This document shows, in pieces, positions 26,201 to 38,200 of a stretch of 64,000 nucleotides of DNA. Location of the stretch: contig OU015530.1 in assembly GCA_907165065.1 (NCBI GenBank), positions 52,364,465-52,428,464 of the forward strand, given 5' to 3'. The notes beneath the pieces are model-generated. The model had not been told where the DNA came from, did no database searches, and worked only from the letters and a program-made list of their open reading frames with translations. How positions within the stretch are numbered: the first letter of the stretch is position 1; each line of letters opens with the position of its first letter. This stretch comes from Caprimulgus europaeus (taxonomy: Eukaryota > Chordata > Aves > Caprimulgiformes > Caprimulgidae). A program made the position numbers and the translations under genes.

Positions 26201-29200
26201 TCCTATTGCAATTCCCTAAATCCAGTTGTATGTCTGGTTTCTTTTGAACATATTTTTTTTCCTCATCATGTGTTAAAATTTGTGTGCATAGAGATGTATG
26301 AAATCCTTTGGGATGACGGGAGCTGTCTAGGCACCTACTGATAATAAAGCACCTGGGAATTTCAAACCTATCTAAAAAGGTAGTGTTTGTTCTGGGGAAA
26401 TTGATGAGTTAAGTTGGAGTTACAGATAATGATGGATTTATATTTCGGTTTGGAGTGTCACAGATATATCTTAAATGGAGTATTGGTGAGCTTTCTCTTT
26501 CTTTTTTTCCTTAGTAGCTTATAAAAAGATATGTGACACATCGTCTCTTGCTTGTTATCCCATTTTGAATTAGCCTGTTCTGAAAATATGCTAATTATGA
26601 TAACAGATCTAGAGTTTGATCTTAAAGAGTTGCCAGTATCTCAGTTTTGTTATCTTCAATATGAGAGCTCTTCTTGCATCACAGATTTAGATCCTCTAAT
26701 TGCATATTGACATATGGAAAGTAGATTTGTAAGTACTTTCTGCAATCTTCAGATGATAGGAATAAAAAACTCTACCTTCTGCCCATACAGACATAACTTA
26801 AAATATTTACTGAGCACTTAAACCTAAAAGGCTAACGTGATGGAACTGGCCACTTTGTACTGCATGAGAAATCAGCAGTGTGACATGCTGGGAAGCAGAA
26901 GACCATGGCTTTCCTGCAGAGGGTCTCTCCAGCATCCAGATGTTAGGCAGGGAGTGTGCTGCTGCTGCTTGGTTCCAGGCATTGGGGTGTCTGGTACATT
27001 TGAAGCCCCTCTGCTTACTCTCACTTGAAAAGCGTGAAACCATTTTTTTCCCCCCCTCACCTTTATAATTCCTCCCCTCCATCTCAGCCCCACAGTCTCT
27101 TGGCTGTGGTTTGGGAATATTCTGCTGCTCCTGTTTTTTACTTCTGCATCTGTGTGTTCACAAACCTTTAGTGAAGGGTTCCCCCAGCCCCCTCCCCGCA
27201 GCCAGTGCTCGAGCGCTTGCGTCAGCTGTGGTCCCCAGCTTTGCTGGAGCAGGAGCAGCAGCACAAACCATATGATCCTTGACAGCTTCACAGCTGTCCA
27301 CACCACGCTGCAGAGTAGCTGTGAAACTCGCTGCTCCTGTTGTTTCACTTCACTCTGCCTGCAGAAAGCTTCTGCTGGAAGTTGTGATACCAGAGCTGCC
27401 TTACAGGCTCCAGAAATATCTGCTTTACTCTTGTATTCCTTTTTCAAATAATACTGCTTTAAAAGTTAGTTTATTTTTTTTAAAATACTGTTTCATATTT
27501 CTCTTTTATAAACCTTAACATTATTGCATATTTGGTACGACTTCACTTTAAGGAGCTTTGTTTATTTAGTCATAATTATCCTTGAGTCTTTTAATGAGCA
27601 GTGATAGTCTGTCCTAACAGGATGTATGAATAATTATTTATTCCACTGTGGATAATCTTGTGTTTGTAACTAGTGTAATTTATATACCATGATGCTGCCT
27701 GTTTAAATCTCTTAAGTCTCCTCACAAGTCCCTCCAGTCTCAACTAGCATAAATAGCTTTGCTTTCCCTTCTTACAAACTGCTTGTAAGGCCAGATCAGT
27801 TTTCAGTGGTAGTCTAGTGGTTATACTCACTAACATACAAATAATAATGTGTTTGTTGCTCTGTTCCATTGAAAACTAGCTTTTAAATAGACATAAGTAC
27901 TGTTTAGCTGCAACTATTAATTTTTGCCTGTTCTTATGCTACATTTATCCATATTTGCATCTTTTTATCTTCATGTACCTTTTTCTAAAGATTTCTGGAA
28001 CGTTGTTGGACATTTACCTTCAGCTCCAGGGGTTGCAGTGGTTCATGCTGGTCCTGTGTTCAGGCAGGATCAGCGAGGGGTATGTGACTGAGGCCATGAA
28101 TATGATGGATGTTTCCTAACAGTATTGTGGTAGGGTCTTAATTTCAGTACCATGAATGGGACCTGTTTTACCCACCCATCAACCTACATGTCCCCAAAGG
28201 TCTGTTGGCCTTAGGAACATGCAATCCTACCTATAGGCCAGGGGGAAAAGTATTTGGCTTCATTCTGGGCTTTGTTTTGGGCTCATGACATGCTGTTCCC
28301 TTAGCATCTGAGTGTCTGGTGCTACCAGTAGAGCAGTTCAAAGGCATTTTGCATACACATTTGTATTTTCCTTCTTCCTTTTATTTTCCCCCAGTGTTGC
28401 TCTATGGTGAGGGCATACTCATCTCAGAGCATGTTAAACCAAATCCAAGGGGCTTTGCTGGATTCTCAGTGTCTCCTGTTCTGACCTGTAACTTTCCTTT
28501 CCTACTTTTGCCTTTTTCTGCTGCTGCCCTTGCCTGGCTGAAAAGCACAGGCACTCCTTATTTTTTTCCCCCAGAATTTAGTGAATATTATACAGTTTAG
28601 CCTTAAGGTTTTGTCTTCCTCTCACCTTACCTCCCTCCACCCACCCACCCACCGCAGGGTGCCCCAAACCCAAATGTGCCACCTGACAGATGCGCTGAAA
28701 TCTATTTAAATGGGATCCAGGCTAAACCAAGCCTCTATCCAAGTGCTCGATTCCCTGAGGCATCTTTTTGGGGTCTTAGGGGCATAAATATGAAGAAAAC
28801 AGAATTGCTCATTTAAGCATAAATGAATGTGTTAAATGGCCTTCCTTTAATGCAAACTGCATTAGTTGCAGAAGTTCACTTTTTAAGTTTGTGGATATGT
28901 TTATTATAGAAATATTTTTCAGTAGCTTCCATCTGATGTGACACAAGGAACGCTGTCAGAGCTGTCACTTCAATGCTGTTGCTATGTTATGCATGTTAAA
29001 ACATAATTGCAAATGGTACAGGGATGTTGTAGCGGTCACAGTTCTGTAAATAGGAATTTCCTCTAGTGCAACTTTTAGCTATTGTTTCGGTTTTAAATAT
29101 TAAAATAAATGAGGATATTTGGATTTGCATATGCTGTATGCCCTGGTATGTGTGACTGTAGCCATTGCTGTGATTTTTCTCATTATTCCACTTTTTTGCC

Positions 29201-32200
29201 ATGATTCATTAAACCTTTTGGTGTATAGTGTTTGCACATTATGTTACACGTAAGGTGTATGTGCTTACAGAAAGGTACACGTGGAGTAATGTTCTGTGTT
29301 CAAAAAGGCAGAACTTGGCCTTTTCTGTGATGGCAACATTCTTTTAATGGGTGTGAGGTGTTAATTAAGTTCTTCCTCCCATTCTTTTCTTTTTTTTTTT
29401 TTTCCTTCCTTGTTTCCAATGCCTTTTAGCAAGAGTGTGTCTAGACATAGAGAATTTTTTAACAAAAATGTTATATTAATAATTTGAATATTATATGCGA
29501 GGGGGTTGGTTGGTTTGTTTGTTAATCATGCACTTTCGTGAATAAAAAAGTTCTTTTAACGTTAACTTCAAATTAGCTGGAAATAGTGTTCCTGAATGCT
29601 GAATTCTGGTAACTGACAGAACTTGGGAGCTTTTATTGTTTTGTTATAAAGGGTTAAATTGGCATGAAAGTTGCACTTTGATGGGGTAATCTCTGTTGTT
29701 TTCCCCCCCAAAAAGTAATTATCTTCCCTTTCACAGCGAACAACTCTGCGCCTTTTGTTACTGTGGAGAACGGAGCTCATTAGGACAAGGAGACTTAAAA
29801 CAATTCAGTCCAACTCCTGGGTATGTTATCCCATGGAAAAACCAGCCTTTAAATAAGAGTGAAGCCAGCGACAGCACCGATGGAGCTTGTGAGAGAACTC
29901 CAAGGCAAAACTCAGTGCCGCGCAAACAGAGAGGACAGAAGAAGTAAGTCTGTTTTACAATAAATAGGGGTGATTTTTTTGTGGTTTTTGTTTTGCATGC
30001 AATTCAGGAAGGATCTTTACAGGTGTTGTACTGCAATAGGCAAATAACTTGGATTTGTGAAAATGCAGTTCATTAATTTTAGTCTTTTAAAAAAAAAACC
30101 CCAAACAAAACCAAAAAACACAAGCAATATAGGAATGGAATCACAGAATCGCCTCAATTGGAAAAGACCTTTAAGACCATGGAGCCCAATCATTAACCTC
30201 ACACTGACAAGTCCCTGACTAACCCATGTCCCTCAGCACTGTGTCTACACGACTCTTCAATCCCTCCAGGGATGGGGACTCCACCACTGCCCTGGGCAAC
30301 CCCTTCCAATGCCTGAGAACCCTATCAGCAAATAAATTATTCCCAATACCCAATCCAAACTTCTCTTGAATAGCTGTCTCTTCTCTTTTTAAAGATTGGT
30401 TTCTGTCCTCCAGTGAGAATCTTGACTCTGGAAGAACACAGAAAAGAAACACAGTTATTGTAAAGCACAGATCTGCTTATGAGGTTGAAGTAAGAACATA
30501 CACAAGCGTAGGAGATAACGGAATATCCTGTAGTCTGGAGTAAGGAGAAGCCTCTGCCCATCTGGCTGAAGCTGTCTCCCCTTGCCCACCCAAGCTGGCT
30601 CTTGCAGTGGCGCCAGGGCAGTTGCGGGCACACAGCACTTGTTTCTTACCCTTCAGGAATGGGGTTTGTTGGCAGGAATGGACCCACCTGCGTGGGTTCA
30701 GCCATCAAAGGGCAGTGTCCCAAGTCTTCTCAGGTTAGTTTCACCTTCCAGTAATTCTGGAAAACAGCAGGAACGGACCCACCTCCGCAGTGAATATACG
30801 GAGTGTCTGGCGGCGGCACCTAAGTCAGCCCGGAGAAGTGCGTTTTTCCATCTGCCTGTGCAGAAGTGTTCCGCGGGCACCGGCATTCCCTCACCGATCC
30901 CCGTGCAGTCACTGTCCTCACGGGCGGTTTCGTTCAGCGGCTCCTTCCCCCGCTCAGCGCCGGGACTGCGGCCCTGGGGGAAGCGCGAAGCCCGCGGGGC
31001 TGTGGGCGGCCGCCGGGCCCGGGCCACGCCGCGCTGGAGGCCGGGGATTGGCTGCGGGTGCGGGGCCGCCGCCAGCCCGCGGGGCCCGGCCGAGGAAGCG
31101 AAACAATAACGGAGGCGGTGGAGGCGGCGGCCGCGCCCGCCTGTGAGGCGGAGCCGCCTGAGGGGCCGCGGCCGCCTGGGGGGCTGTGGCGTGGCGGCTC
31201 GGCCAGGCTGGGCCGCGGTTCCTGAAATCTGACAAAAAAGGCTCTGAAATATTTAATTAACGCGTGTTCAGTGAGTTCTGTGGAACGCAGCGTTTCTAGT
31301 GTGCCGATACTGGGCACTAGGGCTGTGCCTGCTGTTGGAGAGGCTGTTTAGTGTGTTTTGTACTTGCTGGTGTTGCTCAGGTACACAGCATATGTGCAAA
31401 TAATGATGGCCGTGTTGTAAAAATACAAGTTGTGTAATGCTGATAGGGAACAACTGCTTTTCTTTGAGCGAAAAAAACCCTCCATCCCCTCAGACAGTTA
31501 CTTTATTGTATATACATATGAAATATTTACAAAAAGACTAAGTACAGAAGATTGGGAGGGGTTGGAAAGTGTTTCTGTTCAGGATGAAATTACAGAGTAA
31601 ATCGAGGTGTTCTTTGAATGGATGGGCTTGCGCATTAATCAGAGAATCATAGAATGGTTCCGGTTGGAGAGGACCTCAAAGACCGTCCAGTTCCAAGCCT
31701 CTGCCATCAGCAGGGACACCTTCCACCGGACCAGGTTGCTCAAAGCCTCATCCAGCCTGGCCTTGAACGCTTCCAGGGAGGAGCAGCCGCAGCTTCTCTG
31801 GGCAACCTGGGCCAGTGTCTCACCACCCTCACAGGAAAGAATTTCTTCCTCGTATCTCATCTAAAACTCCCCTCTTTCGGTTTAAAGCCATCACCCCTTG
31901 TTGTTTCACTCCCTGCCCTTGTCAAAAGTCCCTCCCCAGCTTTCATGTAGGCCCCTTCAGGTGCTGGAAGGCCGCTATAAGATCTCCCCGGAGCTTTCTC
32001 TTCTCCAGGCTGAACAGCCCCAACTCTCTCAGCCTGTCCTCACAGCAGAGGTGCTCCAGCCCTCGGATCATCCTCGTGGCCTCCTCTGGTCTGGCTCCAG
32101 TAGGTCCATGTCCTTCTGATGTTGGTGGCCCCAGCACTGGAGGCAGCACTGCAGGTGGGGTCTCAGGAGAGCGGAGCAGAGGGGCAGAATCCCCTCCCTG

Positions 32201-35200
32201 GCCCTGCTGCCCACACTGCTCTGGGTGCAGCCCAGGACACGGTTATTGGCTCTGTGCTGCCAGCGCACGTTCCTGGCTCATGTTGAGCTTCTCGTCTCCC
32301 AGCACCCCAAGTCCTTCTCCTCAGGGCTGCTCTCCATCCATTCTAACAAGGCCTAATAAAAATGCCTTGTCAATTGGGTTTTAGTCTTTTCTTGATGTTT
32401 AACACCTGTGTTGTGAGTAGCAGTTTAGTGTTGGAGATGGCTGCACTGGGCACAGGCAGTGTTCAGGACCCAGCTTTATTGAGCAAAACAGGTTAATTTG
32501 ATACTTTAGTAAGAGGAGTCTGAGTGTTGACAGTGAGAGAGTTAATGAGTTGTGGGGGAGGGTATTCATGTTCACCTTCTGTCGTGATGGGGGTCATGAG
32601 GATATCATGTAATAATTGAAAATTTCTAAGCTTTCTTGGGCAGTGCAAGAGGGATGTTACTCTTTTTTTTTTTTCCCCCACAAGCTAATTTTTTTTTCGT
32701 ATATTTCTGAATGCAGTTGTTAAAGCAGAGCACACATGATTTTCAGGAAGGCAAAGTTACTGCACGTTAAAATTCCAGTGTTTACTCTGTTTCTTGTCTT
32801 ATTGGTGGTAGGTTGTTTTTCAGTGTCTTTGTTTTTAGAGGTTATAAGCAAAGGAGAGTAGTTGGGAAGGAGAGGTGGTTTTGTGCTGTCTCAACTCCTG
32901 AAACTCAGAAGTAACAGCAAATGCATATGTTTCACTTATTAATGGGGGAGAATAATGAAGTTCAAAGAACCTTAATAGAGAACACATCATCTCCTTTCTT
33001 AGGAACTGCTGAAGCATCAGATGAGATCAGGTCTCTTTGTCAGTAAGCCTAATGCACATCCATAGATGTCCAAGATAATTTTTTGCCTGCAGGAAATAAA
33101 GGAGAAGGAATCATCACTTTTTTTTTTTAATGGAGTAATCTGAGTTTTATTAATTGTTTTCTGTTGAGATTAGAATTTTGGGAACAAATTAATAGGTTAT
33201 AAACTAGATCCTCCCATGTCAACACAAGATAGTTGTCTTTATATCACTGTATTTTTCAGTTCCCCCACATGCCTTTCCTCCTGTTCCCCTCTCCGTGCTT
33301 TTTTTTAATAACAATCTTGATGGCATTGCATAAAGGTATTTATTTCCAAGCAGCTTTTTCTTTATTCTACCTTCCCCCCATAGTTGCTGTATTTTATCCA
33401 GGCACCTCATGTCTGGCTGTGACAGTCTCCTTTGAGGATACTGTCAATGCTGTGCCCTGGACCAGCGGTTAGGACTGCAGGGAGAAGGCTGTATGAAAGC
33501 TGCAGCTGGTGCTCACCACTCACACCACTCACTCCACTCTCTTTTCTTCTTTCTACACCTTGCCTTCCCTAGAGCAACACAGACGGCTTGCTGTTACCTA
33601 ATTCTCCATTCCTAGGGTTGGGCAAGTGTTAATACCAAACAGAAGTGGACTTTAAAAAGTATGTGTCTTGAAGAAATGGAAGAGAGCAGGCTGGGGAAAG
33701 GGGCATTTAATCAAGCACTTTTTTTTTTTTTGTCTATTGAATAGCAGCTTTAATTGAAAACTTTGTTATTGGGAAAAATGTTGGGTTAAAATATGAGGAA
33801 GAAATCATTTTGTTCACATTGATTTATATTTTAGCATGTTTGGAAAAATTTATACTAATTTTCCCTGAGTTTTGGATAATTTACAAGCATCTAGCTAATT
33901 GAACAAAGGACATAGTCACTTCTAAGTTTGTTTTTTTGCTCCCCGATACAGATCTCGATCGAGTGTAGCGTGTACAAGTGTAAGCACCCAAACTGCTTCT
34001 GACGATCAGGTTGTCAAATTCTGGGATGAACTCAGTTTAGTTGGCTTACCAGATGACATTGATGTTCAAGCCTTATTTGAGCCAACAGGTAAGATATGTT
34101 GCTATTCTCCTTTTTTCCTGTCCAGCAGTGGTACAGTAGCTACAGTGATAGTGAGTGAAATTTTTCAGCTGTTGGTTTTCTGTGCTCTGGTGTTTGTCCA
34201 GTGTTTGATGGTGCTTTCATAGTTTTTGCCAATGTTAGGTGGTGGTTTTTTGATAGTTTCCTCTTCAGGTACTGGACACAATCATTGTAAACTTTGTATG
34301 GGGAAATATTTGTAATTTACTGCTGAGCCTATGTTCAGGTAGTAATATCTTCAGTATCATTATTCTATTCTGGGGAGAAGAGGAAAAAGAAGTGAGACAG
34401 AGCTTAATACAATTCTTGAAGTACTAATCCTGTAGCTTTACCTAATCTCCCACTGCTAATGCAGAGTTATCAGAAGATTTAAAGAGAAGATTTAAAAGAA
34501 AGATTTAAAAGAGCAGCATTGATAGAACAATAGAGACATAATACACTTGCATGTTTCCAGTATCTGCAGGTTTTCTGTCAGAAAACTGTCTGGTTTGTCA
34601 GCTGCTGTTTTGTTTTAATGGAATTTTTCTTTTTACTCACTTATTAATTACTTTTTCAGAAAACATCTATGTTCAAATGCTTTGCTGCCAGTAATATTCT
34701 TATGTATTTTGCCTCAAAAATGGAAATATATTTCTGTAATAATATAAATATAATTCTTTCATGAGTGTGGAAACTCATTTCACAGTTTAAAACCAAAAAA
34801 GAAACTGGAATGGTTTGTTTTAAATAGTTACACCATTGTGTGTGTGGATGGGCAGGGAGGTTTATCCATCTAAATTGTTTTTTAAGTTCTTGTTATTTTT
34901 TGTAGACAATTCTTCCCAGACCCATACAGAGGTTTTTGTGAGATTTTTTTGTTGTTGGTGTATGGTTAAGTTGACCAAGCACCTAATTTCAACAGCTAAT
35001 ATAAAGCAGCATTTTGAATCTAGTATAAAGCTGTCAGAGAATTCCTTTGGAAGTCTGCATCATTTACATTGCTTTTTGCCAGAACTGATCAAGAAACTTT
35101 TTTTAAGAGGTAACTTGTTGGATTCTGCAAATTCTGAGTTGTTTTGTTCTGTAGGTAAACATTTCTAATTATATCTCTGAAATGTGTTTGTTGTATTGAC

Positions 35201-38200
35201 ACAGTTTTCTCAGTCATCTTTATGATGTTTCTGTTCATGCTGTATTTTGAGCTTTTAAAAGTTTTGTGTAGATTTATAAAGCATCTTGTGAGCATGTTCC
35301 ACATTAGCACACAGATCTGTGTCCAGTCCTTGGGAATCATTAGCCAAGAGTCCATATATATAGACAAATGTTACCTATAGTGAAATACAGCATCAAATGT
35401 AATTCTGTGTGTGTCTCTCACACATAAATATTGCATATACACCCTACTGTTCTGGTTATATGATCAAGTGTCTGAAAATTAGAAACAGATATACAGAATG
35501 TGCTGAAATGAAGGGGAAGATGTGTTATGTATCAAAACAAATTGCAGTGTATTTAGTGTCTGATAATAACTGCAATATATTTAGTGTATGATAGTAAGGG
35601 CATTAAATGTTGCAATGTGAAAAACAGGAGGAAAAGGGACTGTGCATTTGATCTGTTAAAGATTTACTACTGGAACTAAGTTCCACACTTACAGGAAGTG
35701 CTCGGCAGAGTTGTACAACCAAAGCTCTCTTTCTTTCCTAATGCATTAGGTCATTGCTGGGCTCATCACCGCTGTGCGGAGTGGTCATTGGGAGTCTGCC
35801 AGACTGAAGAGCAGCTATCGGTGAACGTGGACAAAGCTGTTGTCTCAGGGAGCACAGAAGTGAGTAAAAAGATTTGTATGTTCAATCCAGTAAGAAAATA
35901 GGGACTGGGGTTTGAAAAAACAGACAGGAGACTAAGGCAGTACAGGGTATGACCAAAACTATCCTCATATGAATCTCTGAACTCACATTTATAATGAGGT
36001 TTCTTTGGATAGGTCTTCATGATAAAATCTACTCTTGCAATTTATTAAAAAAGACTTATGGAATTGCATGGAATATATCATTAATTAGTTCTGAGATAAC
36101 TAGAATGTAGAAAGTACCTGGCTGGTGAAAATAACAGACAGACAAAATAAAAATTGAGTTCAGATTAGCAAATGCCTTGCTGGGTAGATGAAATGCTTAT
36201 TGTGCCACTTTATGTTCTGAAATTATATGACTCAAATATAGTAAAAAAAAATCTCAGTTACTTTCATACTAGTTTCAAAAAGCAAATTGTTATAGGAAAG
36301 CTAGTGTCTACACAAAGCCTATATTGTTTCTTTAAATATTGATAGAACTACTTATATAAATGTTTATTGTTTTAATTTGAAATAGTAATGTCTTTGGAAA
36401 AGTAGATACCTTTGAAAAGGGCAGGCTCCTTCTGGTATGAGATTCTGATACCATTTTGATATGAAGAAGAGACCTATTTAACATTGTTTTTGCCATGTGT
36501 AGCTGTATTTTTTGATTGTATTTAATAACGTCTGGTAGAATATTTTAGTAATTTTAGTTTTTTTCTGTATTAATCAGCCTTGCTGTTAACAAATCTGTGC
36601 AATTTTTTCTGTTTTTCCATTATCATTCTTAGGCTTATTTTTTCTTGATTCTTAAAGTTTTTCATGCATTATAATTAAAATAAAAAATGTTGCAGAAGAT
36701 ACCAGTAAATACTCTCCATTGTGTGGATTTAAAAGCTGCTTTAAATCAGTCTTTCAATACAAGTCATATAATCACTTTCCTTGCACATTCTACTTTTACA
36801 TATACTCATATTGAATCAGTGCTTTACTTTGAATAATTTAATTGATTTGTGTATCTGCTTTCAAAATAAAAGACTATTCAGAATGCATGAACCTGACAGT
36901 ATTAAGTTCTAAATGAACTTAAAGATGTTAAAGCATTTGTGTGTGTGAATGTATAAAAAAATATAAAAAGAATTAAAAGAACATCCAAAATTGGTTACTT
37001 TTTTTTTTTTTTAATCTCCCTGCTGAAAAGGTTTTGTCTCCTTGTTTTTGACTGATGGTGGTGGCTTGTAGATGTTTTGTGATCAGCTCGTTCCCATCTG
37101 TAGTAATTTTCATTCTAGTTTTTGGTTTCTAACAGAAATCCTTGCTGCTTGTATTTTGCTCTATGGAATTTCATCCTCTTTCCCTTACTTCAATTCCATT
37201 TCTTTTGATATGGTACCTTGCTCCTCCCCTGTGTCTCACCTTCACATCATTAGCACATTTTAAGTTTTCTGTAGATATTTATAATGCAGAAATTTAAATA
37301 AGAATTCTTGAAGAATTGTGCATATCTGATGTGGCAGTTTCCATTTCAGCCCTGTCTTTTCATGGTGCTGCACTGCAGCTTCTCTACTAATCTTTTCCAA
37401 TTCTGCAAATGCTCTATAAGATACCCCTGTTGACGTGCTTCAGTGCAATGCAGAGAGAGGAGAGAAATTTTAATCAAACATATTTTCTATTCAGTTGTTG
37501 CTGAAACCATTGAGAAACTTTATTTGCTGTAATACAGCAGTCAGACAGCAAAGAATCACATCGGTTTGGATATTCTTTTTTATCCTTCTTGTGAAATCCT
37601 CAGGGAGAGCAGAGTAAGAGCGCAGCTGTGATTGTCTGATTCTAGAGAGGTAGCTAGACAAAATGGGACTTCTGTATCCCATGGTCATGCCATGGTTTTG
37701 CCTTTTATTCCTTTTTTTTCTTTTCTTCCTGCCAAGAAATAAGGCACAAACACTTCTGTAGTTCTCTGTTCCTGATCACGGAGCAGCAATGTGGGGGTTG
37801 CTCAGAAAGTTGGTTGGGAGCCCAAGTAATCCTGTGTTTGCTTGTGTCCAGGCTGTAGGACTTAGTAATAATTTTTCACTACTTTTTAGCTTGTCACTAA
37901 GGTAAAGAAGGCACAAAAAAGTGTAAGGTGCTGGTTATCCTGTGCACTAGTGGAAAATATAGCTTAAGGGAAGAAATTTTCTCTGCATGAGATATTTTGA
38001 AAAGTATTGAATAAAAGGTACAGCAAATAATTTAATGTATGTTTTTGCATTTACAGCTGATTGTGCTTTGCTTTTGCTAAAGTTTTGGGCTTCTTTCTGA
38101 TGTGATGTTACTGCATTTTGAAAGTAAAGTTTCTGTTTAAATGTTCTGAACACTGTTGGCAATGCAGATGCAAGTATGTGCTCAGGGCATACAGCAAAAT

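Larger units (their letters stand above)
15194..29736 (+). other. KMT2C: KMT2C intron 3
   Basis: This intron is about 14.5 kb. It contains an A/C-rich tract at 18387-18450, a T-run at 18695-18715, an old CR1 piece at 19440-19720, a pyrimidine-rich tract at 20580-21110, an ancient CR1-like 3' end at 21560-21985 and a solo LTR at 23684-24272. A GC-richer segment at 26820-27450 carries a 191-codon antisense open frame. The rest is unassigned unique-looking sequence. Confidence 0.85.
29944..33951 (+). other. KMT2C: KMT2C intron 4, carrying a CpG-rich block
   Basis: This 4-kb intron is the most compositionally varied in the window. It has a minus-strand CR1 piece at 30138-30400, a CpG-rich block at about 30781-31230 and a ~700-bp minus-strand CR1 at 31642-32345. 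Ordinary AT-rich DNA with T-runs follows up to the acceptor. Confidence 0.9.
34089..35749 (+). other. KMT2C: KMT2C intron 5
   Basis: This intron is about 1.7 kb and AT-rich. It has two small imperfect tandem repeats, at 34471-34513 and 35542-35598. Nothing else was recognised. Confidence 0.9.

Noticed and set aside
30582..31109. 175-codon plus-strand open frame, with overlapping frames of 93-127 codons on both strands
   Set aside because: All fall in or at the edge of the CpG-rich block, where stops are rare by composition. The products are low-complexity Arg/Pro/Ala/Gly strings with no family resemblance.
31815..32384. 189-codon plus-strand open frame
   Set aside because: It lies on the opposite strand of a well-preserved CR1 copy and reflects that element's composition.
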